A stretch of 64,000 nt of DNA from the NCBI GenBank assembly GCA_035610365.1, contig CM069432.1:276805482-276869481 (forward strand), given 5' to 3'. The notes below the pieces were generated by a model that was not told where the DNA came from, searched no databases, and was given only the letters and a program-made list of their open reading frames with translations. The position numbers were made by a program, and so were the translations under genes. This stretch comes from Aquatica leii (lineage: Eukaryota; Arthropoda; Insecta; Coleoptera; Lampyridae). Position 1 is the first letter of the stretch, and every line of letters starts with the position of its first letter. Shown here one piece after another: positions 22,405-31,954 of the stretch.

Positions 22405-23060
22405 GACTATTGATGCCCGGACGTCTTGGTACCTATAGTAGACGTTCTTGGGACGTTTCCTTTGGGGTATCCTTAGGATGTTCATGGATTAGGTCCCTAG
22501 CAGTACCTTATTACGACACTAATAATTAATACAATTTAACATGATGCACTTATTATAGTATAAAAATATTATTACAGCGATTGTCTTTGCTTATTAAAAA
22601 ACTTGATAATAAACGTCAAATTATACCTATACCTGAACTGCACATAAGCATAGTGGTATAAAAATATTTATATTCTGATTAACGAAAAGTTATAGGTAGT
22701 TGACCTTTCTATTACGTAATAACAAAATATAGGTATAATAAATTTAATTAAAAAATATAAGCAATTCTAACTTGAAGTTGCCACCGTGAAGTATACGTGC
22801 GCCACATCCCTTACATTTCGCCGTTTTGACTGTGCTCTACAGAGATCAAATCGATCAAATACCGCATTTTTTCACTCGTTTAACTTTTGTTTGTTGGTGT
22901 TTGGTGTGACGTCTCGCAATGGTCCTGAGTTAAGACAATTGGACATTGGCAGAACTTAAATGGGATATTCTTAGGCTTTAACGGGATGTTCTTAGGATGT
23001 TTAAAACTTCACAAACGGACATTCTTGGGACGCCGTTAGGATATCCTTGTGTTTATTGTC
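22405..23060. mobile_element. Small non-autonomous element with palindromic subterminal repeats
   Basis: Copies of a motif near ACGTTCTTGGGACG (22442), GGTATCCTTAGGATGTTC (22466), GGATGTTCTTAGGATG (22984), GGACATTCTTGGGACG (23017) and GGATATCCTTG (23039) cluster at both ends, with an AT-rich non-coding middle. It abuts the truncated mariner-like gene. I could not define a clean terminal repeat or target duplication, so borders are approximate. Confidence 0.5.
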
Positions 23061-23935
23061 AGATCGCTGAAGGCTAAGGGGTTGTACACCACTTTGTGGG
23101 AAGAAATACTTACACAAGTGCGAAGGTAATTAAAGGGAAGCTCGGCGCATTCTGTTACGTAAAGTATTGTATGCATTAAATGAAATTACGTATTTGTTCT
23201 TTTCCAGCTTCGGGTAGTGTTAAACGATATTTCCCTAATTTAATCTTTCATCTTCTTGGCGCATTTTTTTAGCTTTAATCTATAATTTAACAACACAAAG
23301 CCTGCGACTGTCTCTCGGGGGAAACTGTGTTAGCCGTTTTCAGATGTTTTTAAGTAGTCACATAAAGAGTTTTCTACACAATGAGTCATTTCTTTGATCC
23401 TTCTTCGTACAGTATTATTACTCAGTGGATTTTTTTTGTTATATCGAAAGCTGACTTGTGCAACACGGTGCGTGTTACCTCACTTACAGCTGATAAAATA
23501 AGTTCTTCGCCAATAGTGTGCGGTTTTCCGGACAATCATTAAATAAATATAATCCATCGTCATTTTTCTTAGATGTTGTCCCTATGAGTTCTTGCAATGT
23601 CGATGTTTTTAAGCATTTTTTTTTGATTGTTTGAAAAACGCTAAATCCTTATCTTTTTTGTCACTGGATTTTTATTAAATATTCTTTAAGCTTAGAAGAT
23701 TGAATCGCTTGATATCGTTTTATCTCATAGAAGACAGATAAAAATAGTACCATTTCCTGATGACTGAATAAAACCATAGTTTATATATTCAACACTGTAT
23801 TGTCTGCTTTTATAACCCAAAGCATTCTTGAAAAGAAAAATAAAATAAAGGTAGCAATAGTTTACAGTTTTACATAATATGCGACATGCCGATTTATATT
23901 TCATGTAATAACTCCCATTGTAAACGAATTTTTCT
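23061..23935. other. Non-coding DNA containing dispersed repeat copy 2
   Basis: Positions 23195-23335 (plus) are the partner of the repeat at 13515-13640. Otherwise AT-rich, with no coding motif recognised. Confidence 0.5.
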
Positions 23936-23939
23936 TTAT

Positions 23940-25215
23940 AATTGGCTTGTTATAGAATTTGGCAAATGCCATTAAAGCTTTGGCCTACCCAGTAGTTGTT
24001 CTTATTGTCTCTATATCTGTATTATTTTTAAAAGCAGTAGATGTTGAAGCATGTCGAGTGCTACGTGCAGTAAATTTTTACGTATTAATTAAAATTTTTG
24101 CCAGAATTTCCTTTGTTCAGCAAGACAATGTCTGAGTGGTGACTTTCTGATGTGGTTTTTTGAAGGATATGAATAAGTACTCCTTAGCACCATGTACGTT
24201 TTTAGTTTGGTGTAAGTAGTTAATGATAGTAGTCGCTGCACAGAGTTTTTCTTTATCTTTAAACCAAGGTAGATATATAATAAGAAGGGGTTGAAATTTA
24301 TTTGGAGCCGAAGTCTTAATAGCCTCAGGGATTTTAATTTTAATCTCGTTTTTTCTGACATAGATGTTGCTTCGTTTTATTAACGCAAAAGTCTGCATTT
24401 TTTGGGCTGTTAATAAGGCCAGTAATGTAGTTAATTTTTTTGTAAATGTCTCTAATGTAAGATTTTCATCAACGTCTAGTGAAGATATATAATTCAAAAC
24501 CACTTGGATATCCCAAGTTTGGACGATTAGGTTTTAACTTGTATATGCCACGAAAGAATCTTTTTATATCAAAGTTCTGCCCTAATTTTGGTCCTAACGC
24601 CAATAATAATGCAGAACGGACGCTGTTTAGAGAATTATAAGATAGGCCGTTGTTAAATTTATGAGTTAGTAACTGTAAAACTAGTTTTTTGTCGTTTTTC
24701 TAAGGATCTGCACTAGAAAAGACACCAATTTCTAAGGGCACTCTCATACTGATTCCAAGTGGATTCAGTGATAAATGGTAAGAGTATGTCAGTAGATTCT
24801 TGTGGTATGTTGATCTTAATTAAGGCCTTGCAGATAAAAGTCCTGCCATTAACGAAAGGTTCTTCCACAATGGAAGTGGTTTCTTGGAAGGAGAAAATAG
24901 AAACTGTATATTTGGGTCAAATCTTATTGGCTTATTCAATAATAAACTTTGGTAGATAGGATATCAAATTTGTGTGGACCAGAAAGGTACTACCACAATG
25001 CCCCTTCCTTTATCAGTAATCAACTTTTGTAGAACCTTTAATATGATTGACAATGGTTGAAACGCGAAAAAAAATATTTTCCCAACTAATAGTAAAAACA
25101 TCTGTCTTGTAAGCATCTGGATCTGATGTCCAGGATACAAATAAATGGCATTTTTTATTTAACCTAGGTGCATATTTTGTAAGAGGTATTCCTATTTCTT
25201 CTAGATTTTTTATAC
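23940..25215 (-). pseudogene. DIRS-like RNase H and tyrosine recombinase remnant
   Basis: From right to left on the minus strand: RLNKKCHLFVSWTSDPDAY and TDVFTISWENIFF (25170-25060), then DKGRGIVVVPFWSTQI (about 25000), an RNase H region of DIRS elements. Next come TWNQYESALRNW (24750), LVLQLLTHKFNNGLSYNSLN then SVRSALLLALGPKL (24690-24590), FDIKRFFRGIYKLKPNRP (24560), and VDENLTLETFTKKLTTLLAL (24460), the N-terminal part and core of the tyrosine recombinase. The end has ARSTRHASTSTAF (24030), the HxxR-type box, and FAKFYNKPI (23945), with the likely nucleophile Tyr. The first catalytic Arg appears replaced (TAQKMQT where 'hR.qT' is usual). Frameshifts and stops are present. No split direct repeats were found. 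Confidence 0.8.
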
Positions 25216-26860
25216 TTGCTGGTAATATCGAAAAATATAATGCAGTTCATTCAATTGATTGTTTTTATAAATATTCTGTGCTTTTTCTATCAAATCCGAT
25301 CTATCAGTCGCAAAATCTATGACGACCTAAAATTTGGAAAACGTATCAAACTGCTCGCTAAACAAAGAGGATGTACTCACTTTTTTTATGTTTTTAAAAT
25401 TATTCAATCCAAGTACCCCACCGGGTTAAAATTGAAGGTAGAGGAAGATCTGGTAGTTTTTCCCGGTGTCTTTTCATGTGTGTCACTTTTTTACAAAGAA
25501 ACTAAAATCATGTAAAAGAATAACAAATATCAATATTTTTACTATCAATTCACATCACTATTACAATTAATATAATACGTGTACTTACACTTTTCAGACA
25601 AGATTTGCAGAACAACATTTCCTTTTCTGTGTCAAACTTTATTTTTATAGTTATTTTTTTCCTTCGGCATTTGTGTATTTAAGGTTACTTCACAGTACAC
25701 GTTTATGAGTAGATTCACCTTGGATCCAGCCAACAAACTAACAAAACGAATCGAACACAGCGCTACATAACACGAAGGCATAACGACATGACATAAAATA
25801 GGAAGTATTTAATGACATACATAGCATTAGTAGCGCGTTCACCAATTCAGCAAAAATCAGTTTTCTTATTGGTTCAGTTCAAATTTTTTTTTGAATGGAA
25901 TAAGGACCTAAAGTACAACACAAACGTTTTGAACGTATAAGACCGATTTAGGACTTACAAACGTTTTATTTTGCACGTATTGAACCAATGTATAGCTTTC
26001 GTACATTGGCCTTATGGCCAAGCAAAAAGGCATGTTACCTAAAATCCGGATACTGTTAAGAATATAATCCTTAGAAACACATGTGTTAGAAAAACTTAAA
26101 AAAGTTTTTATTAAAAAAGAAATCTTTAATGAATGTTAAAGGATCATTGTACTGATAACTGTGATATATAATTTTTTTTAATCAATTTCAACAAGGGTAT
26201 AACGTTGCTTAAATAAATTTAAATTAAAAAACAATATCGATTTTGTTTAAATATATTTACGTAACCAAAGTAAACTATCTACGTAACAATACAGAAAATT
26301 ATACTTCTTTTTGTACAAGACTAGGAAAATTTGTTGTATGCACTTTACATCAAGCATAACACAGAACTAAATTGTTGATTAGATGCACGACTCTTTTATA
26401 GTTCATATTATAGACTAGTTGGTGCAGGTATCGGCTCTATTGCTTTTCTTTACAAACCTCTATAAATAACCCTGACTAACCGCGATGCTTGTTGTTACTT
26501 GTATTTTTATGCACCTGTTTTTATTTATATTTTACTTTGGATGTAAAAATCGCTAATAATTTATTCGTTATTATTTATTTTAACTTCCATATTAATAAGA
26601 ATGTGTCACAACTTTTTTATTTATATTAAACTTTGCGCGGACCCCCTAACGTTGTTCAGGGACCTCCACTGTTTTAGACGAAAACCAAATTAAACAAAAA
26701 GGGAAACGAAATTTAAAAAATCAAATATTCAATCGATAAATCACAAGTCAAAAATTCTAAAAACCAACTTTATAAAAAATAGTTTAGGCTAGACAACGTA
26801 TTCTATATAACACTGAATAATTAATAATTTAGCATCACAAAAAAGCTGAACAGTACCAGT
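25216..26860. other. Non-coding AT-rich DNA
   Basis: A plus-strand open frame 25216-25515 (FGKRIKLLAKQRGCTHFF within it) is antisense to the expected upstream DIRS region and not recognised. No other motif was seen. Confidence 0.45.
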
Positions 26861-26905
26861 TGTTACAAGCTTTAGGACTTACGAAATTATAATTAACCAA
26901 CCAGA

Positions 26906-28848
26906 TGTGTCCAAAAGAACCAAAACTCAACGAACAGAAGAGAAGTATCAGAACAGGTACTCGTTGAAAGTCGACAACAGTCGTTACGCTATAAAGCAAG
27001 AAAACAACGCAGTCCCAAAGACCTCACTGACCGACAATCCTAAACAAACCGAGAGAAAAAGAAGAAGTATAGGAGAGCAAGAAGTTTAGACCACGGTCAA
27101 GGACAACGCCCTAAAATCCGTTAAAACGCCAACCCTACGAATACAAATCCAACCCTAAATATAAGTCCCCAAAGCTAACTAAGTTAAAGAAGTGAAAAGA
27201 AAAAAGTATCTAGCCGATGTTGAATTGTGATACGCGATTTAGAAGAAAGTCAAAAAGAAAAACTAATGCAGTTGTGCTCAAAAAGTCGTCAACAGACGAT
27301 ATGAGATTCTTCCACCAACAAAACCAAACAGACCCTAAAGATCTAAGCAAAGAAAACCAACGAAAAAATCTCAAGCAAAAAAAAAGATTCCGATTAAAAG
27401 TCGACATAAGTCGGACTACCGAAAAAAGGCAGAGAAAAAAAAATCAGTAATCCAAGAGTCACAACAACGAAGTCACCAAAAAGCTAAACACTAAATGAGT
27501 GCCAATCCAAAAAAAATCCAAACCACTTAACACAAAACAAAACCAAAAGAAAAAGAAGTAAAAGTCGATAAAGAAGAACAGGAAGCTTCACTTGCTAATT
27601 GAGTATCGTGAGTCAGTGCTTGTTGTGTTGGAATGTCACATTGGAACGTAAATGCCGAGGAACGGATTAGAATATTCCAAGAGCAAAAGAAACCCAAAGA
27701 AGAGAAATATCCTAACGGTGACTAACAACATCAAAAATGCCGACTAAGCGGAAGTACAGAGTACCAGAAGCAACGTTGCAGTCTATCCCAAGCTTCAATC
27801 CAAAAACAACAAAACAAAAACTCACTAAACCCAATAAAGCGAGAGAAGTAACTGAGAAAGAAAAGAAAAAAAGAAACACAGTTGCAGTGAACACTAAAGA
27901 AGGAAGTTACTAAAAAGAAAAAAAAAAGAAAGTGTTCAAGCAACAAAACCAAGATAAAAGAAAAAGGACAAAAGAGATAATTGCCCTAAAGACGAACCTT
28001 CAAAAGCAAAAGGAAAAAAAAGTAAAAGCAGGGAAGACAAGAAAGAAAAGAGACAGACGGAGAAAGATAAGACAAGATGTAAATGTCTGATTCGTTCTTC
28101 TCTCCGTAGAAGAAACGAAAGGGAGTGCCAGCCCTTTAATGCCCAACCAACCGCCCAAGAAGCGAACCACAAAGAGAATCAACGAAAAAAAAATAATGGT
28201 TGGTACATAGAAAAGATAGATAAGCCCAAGATGAAAAAAAAATGAAAAGTAGAAAACATAAGAGATAGAGAAAGACGGAGAAAAATAAGGCTCAATGTTA
28301 ATGCCTGATTCGTTCTTAATCCCGTAAAAGAACGAAAAGAGAGACCACCCTTCGGTGCCCAACCAACCGCCCTAAAAAAAAAGAAGAGAAAAAACCAAGA
28401 AATGGATGAGAAAATATATCAATATCAGCTATAGAACGAATGCGTACCAATTGCTGTCCCAAATTGGAAAGTATACTTCAAGACTTTAATGCCGACGAGC
28501 GGAATAGAACACTCAAAAAAAGAAAAACCAAATCCAAAAGCAGAAGAGAGAATTCTATAGATGACGTACCAATCCAACAAGGCCGACTAAGCGGATATAA
28601 ATATATACAGACGGAAAGGTAGTCTGTCCTGAAGTAAGATGTAAAAGAAAGAAACCAAAACAAAAGTACTAGAAACTTAAGCAAATAAAAGAAAATCGAT
28701 GACAGCAATATGAGAGGAACAATTGGGTAGCATCCAAGCTGTAACCAACAAGATACCGTTGACGTATTCAAAGACTCGAACCACCAAAACCAAAAGAAAA
28801 GAACAAGACTAATAGCAAAGGTCAAAAGTCAAAAGCCCAAAAAGTGAA
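26906..28848. repeat. A-rich (plus strand) tail of the Gypsy copy with duplicated modules
   Basis: Non-coding, with strikingly few T on the plus strand. A module with ATGCCGAGGAACGGATTAGA and later GCCGACTAAGCGGA (27651-27755) recurs as ATGCCGACGAGCGGAATAGA and GCCGACTAAGCGGA (28491-28597). Another, ending GCCCAACCAACCGCCC (28050-28160), recurs at 28275-28378. The hydrophobic Leu/Phe-rich minus-strand frames here are translation of the T-rich strand, not proteins. Confidence 0.6.
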
Positions 28849-29670
28849 CTAGCACTTACGACGCCGATGAAAAAGAAGAGAACGATTAGAAGAAGGAGAA
28901 AGCAAAGAATAAGCAGAAGTGATTGAAGAAGGAGATGCAAAAGTAATAGCAGCTGCTTTTACATCCGGAGAAACAGCACGATCCTTATGTATACGAGTAA
29001 ACCTTGTAGCGACATCAGTGTTGGAAAGCTTGGTTTTACTTGGCAAAACGTGACGTGACCTAATAGGCTTGCTTCGTTGCGAGTTCGATCAAGAACAATA
29101 ACGTATGGACTAGGCAACCTTAGGTCTCATATGAGGCCAGTAGAAGTGACAGCGAAGAGATTCTAAAGTGTGCCTAACACTGAGGTGATCACAATTAGAT
29201 GTAAGGTGGTGATCCTGAATAAGTTGCTTGCGCTAGTCTGATGGTACGACTAATTTCGAAACGGAAGGATCAGAAGAGGAAATGCGTACACGTTTACATA
29301 AAAGATTTTTCACAACACACCAACGAGAGAAACGACGAGGAGAAGCAGTAACTTTAGATATCATACCTAAATACCAAGGATCAGTTGTAGGCCTAATAAC
29401 TGATAAGAAATTAGGAGGAAGAGAAAGAAGAGAATGAACAGTACGTAAAGGCTTATCACCTTGAGAACGACAACAAACACAAGTATTCGGAGTAGAAGTA
29501 GATGCAGAAGAAGAAAGTGTAGAAACAGTAAGAGAACAAGTAGCAGGAATAGCAGAAGAGACGGAAGTAGAAATCTTACTAGCAAAAACTACAGGTGGCT
29601 CTTGAACTTTGTCACCAATCTCTGTTGTTGAGAAGTGGAAAGAATCACGAGAATTGATGTTCGACTCCAA
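28849..29670 (-). pseudogene. Gypsy integrase N-terminal (HHCC) region remnant
   Basis: DPWYLGMISKVTASPRRFSR then WCVVKNLLCKRVRI (29390-29290) is the linker upstream of Gypsy integrase ('DPWy..m...v...p..f..W.v.dg.LyKr'). KLVVPSD, a TAG stop, RKQLIQDHHLTSNCDHLSVR and HTLESLRCHFYWPHMRPKVA follow in one frame, equivalent to the zinc-binding 'H...GHlG..kT...lr..fyWP.M..dv'. Two further stops interrupt before CYS/SKPIRSRHVLPSKTK. The upstream part to 29670 would correspond to the end of RNase H or the spacer. No catalytic core is recognisable downstream. Confidence 0.75.
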
Positions 29671-29837
29671 ACGTTTACCTAAAGAGATTAACTGATCTCA
29701 ATCAACGCTAAAGGAAGTTGATAGAACGGCGTTAGATTCCGACGAATAACCTTGAGCTGTATTTGCTTTGAGACCGGTTCTGCTAACTGAAGGAAGAGAT
29801 ATCGCATTGAGGTAACGTACCAGTACCAATGGTTTCG

Positions 29838-30239
29838 TCAGCTCCCATCGTACGACTGGGAATAGATAGAATCCATCAAGGGCTTATTATAATCCAAAGG
29901 TAAAAACTCCGACTTTAACAAAGCAGCAACATTATTCCACGAACGTAACGAACTTCGATTCGTCCTAAAAACAAGAAGGACTTTGCCAGATAAAACTTCA
30001 AAAGCTGAAAGAAAAAGTTGATGCTGTGAAACACCACGAGACAAACACAACTTGTCGATACGAATAAGAAATTCTATAAGTAAAGAAGGATCTTCACCAG
30101 AAAAAGTAACATTCCAATCCGCCAAGTTAATTTCCGAATCAGAGTCCGATGAAGTAAGAAGTGGTCGTTCTTTATCTGAAGAATACATAGCTAAAACAAT
30201 AAAAATTAAAACAATAAAGTAACCAAAGCAGTCAGCCAA
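29838..30239 (-). pseudogene. Gypsy gag (retrotransposon gag domain)
   Basis: The reading includes INLADWNVTFSGEDPSLLIE, FLIRIDKLCLSRGVSQHQLF and KVLLVFRTNRSSLRSWNNVA followed by LLKSEFLPLDY, a typical retrotransposon gag domain ('W.l.FsG......FL.rv..l...r..s...l...a...l.g.A..w.r......sW......l...F.p.dy'). The frame is broken at 29838. Gag would assemble the cytoplasmic particle. It lies about 460 bases downstream of the primer site, as expected for a first ORF. Confidence 0.85.
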
Positions 30240-30704
30240 AGCAGAAATCTGCTACCACATGTCCGACTAAAACTCAAAATGATAAGTACAAGTAGTATCA
30301 CTGTCAAGTAATTAATCTAATAAGCAAAAAAAGGTTAATCGACGTAGTCGAGTTAATCCAAAAATCAAAGCAAAAGTCCGATTAATAGAAACGTAAACAA
30401 AGTACTAATATAAAGTCAAACCGCAGCACTAAAATCAAAGAAGTAAAAGTTAGTGAAGTAACTCCAACGTCAAGTCTTGCAGCAATAACTAAATAAGCAA
30501 AGCAGAGTAAATCAAACCCACGGAAAACTAAGAAAAGATAAAAGAATGAATAAAGCTAGAAGAAATTATGATCGCACACAACAAATCAAAAGAAAGTCAA
30601 CAATATAAGCTACCTATGAATGATAGTAATCCTACGCTAATCACAATTAAAGAAAATAGCAAAAAGAATTATAGAGAATGAGAAATTTAATATAAGAAAA
30701 TCGG

Positions 30705-30722
30705 GCCCCACGTTGGGCGCCA
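30705..30722 (-). promoter_or_regulatory. tRNA-Lys primer-binding site
   Basis: Minus-strand TGGCGCCCAACGTGGGGC matches the 3' end complement of animal tRNA-Lys used by many retroelements. It sits 5 bases inside the LTR end at 30728. Confidence 0.88.
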
Positions 30723-30727
30723 AAATT

Positions 30728-31954
30728 TGTTACAAGTTTTAGGTTTTACGAACCTTGCACGGCCAACTCACACAGTCGGAGATAGGGGAGGTTCAAGGGA
30801 ATTATAATTAAGGGCGCCAGATCAATCCTAATTAACACTTCTGACTCGATCACGACAGACGGTCCAAACTTGTAACGAATTTTTAGGTTCGTAATCCTTG
30901 TTACTCTGGTGTTCGGGTAACCACAATTTAAAGAGAAAGGTATGTTACCATAAAAGAAAGATTAACAAGTATAAAAACTTTAATGTAGCAACGTAGAAGA
31001 ATAACAGGAGTATATTTGATTTCTCAATTCATAAATGCCAGACATATCGGCAACACACAATGCATAGGTTAAGTTGCATCGAAATAGCGAAGAAAATTTC
31101 GTAATAAATATTGTCTGTCCACAGCATGCGATACACTCTAAATGATAATTGAAATTACCTTAATGGTATTGTAACAGTAAACGTAATTACGGAAATTAAC
31201 ATTAACCAAAGTTCCGTGAGTGACTTTTATGACAGCGAAGAAAAAAATAATCAAACAGACTTACCCAAAATCCAGTGCTTACTTGCGCGAAGAAAACGTT
31301 TTCCCCGGTAGCAGCCTAGAATAGATATTGAATAGCAAATCGTGTCACACAATAACTCACGAAGATAGGAAGCTACAAAATCGTTAATAATAATAAATTA
31401 AATCAGATATAAAAACCTGTTGTATCGAATGCTGTTAGTTGTAATTACGAACAGGTGGGTGGTAACGCAATCGACTGGTGTACAAGAAATAACGTCTCCA
31501 AAGTAATGCTTGTCGAGACTTCGTTTTCGTGTGAGTAATATGCCCTTCCAAAATCTTACACGTTCGGTAACGGTAATTATCAGTAGTAATTATTCTTCAT
31601 TGTTCTTTATTGAATCGAACATGTGATTGAAGCGTGGCGAAACCGGCTATCAAATTAATACAGAAATTACAAAGGAATCTTAATAAACCGGATGCAAAAT
31701 ATCTTACCCTGTGCCGAACAAATTACAATAAATTCGTAATTGACTTATAAATTCGTACTCATCACAATGGATGCACTTAGAATCTTAGGAATCAGGTCAA
31801 ATTTTTCGACACAGACCGTTTCACGTAGTTGACAGCTTCAAAATGGCTCCGCAACCTCTCAGTAACCAAAAAGATTGGCAGAGGGCGTCAAAATCAAAAT
31901 CTAATTTTAAGTCGATGTACAGGGTACTACGTTATGAAAATTTCGCACGTAACA
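30728..31954 (-). repeat. 5' LTR of the Gypsy element
   Basis: The minus strand starts TGTTACGTGCGAAATTTTC and ends ACTTGTAACA, so it has TGTTAC...GTAACA inverted ends, 1,227 bp. A related, diverged LTR lies at 47000-48032, sharing the 'agagggcgtcaaaa...aatctaattttac' block and the terminal 'aaaatttcg..cgtaaca'. Confidence 0.8.

Larger units (their letters stand above)
26861..31954 (-). mobile_element. Gypsy-type LTR retrotransposon, internally deleted
   Basis: Order on the minus strand: LTR (31954-30728), tRNA-Lys primer site (30722-30705), gag (from about 30239), integrase N-terminal region (about 29400-28850), then a T-rich tail. A 3' LTR scrap at 26861-26905 (TGTTACAAGCTTTAGGACTT) resembles the LTR end at 30728. 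Protease, reverse transcriptase and RNase H are missing between gag and integrase, so the copy could at most have moved using other elements' enzymes. Confidence 0.75.

Noticed and set aside
26907..27450. Basic plus-strand ORFs (26907-27089, 27217-27450)
   Set aside because: A-rich strand translation within the Gypsy tail; Lys/Arg/Gln-rich with no domain.
27712..28825. Hydrophobic minus-strand frames that look like membrane proteins
   Set aside because: They are translations of the T-rich strand of the Gypsy tail and overlap repeated non-coding modules.
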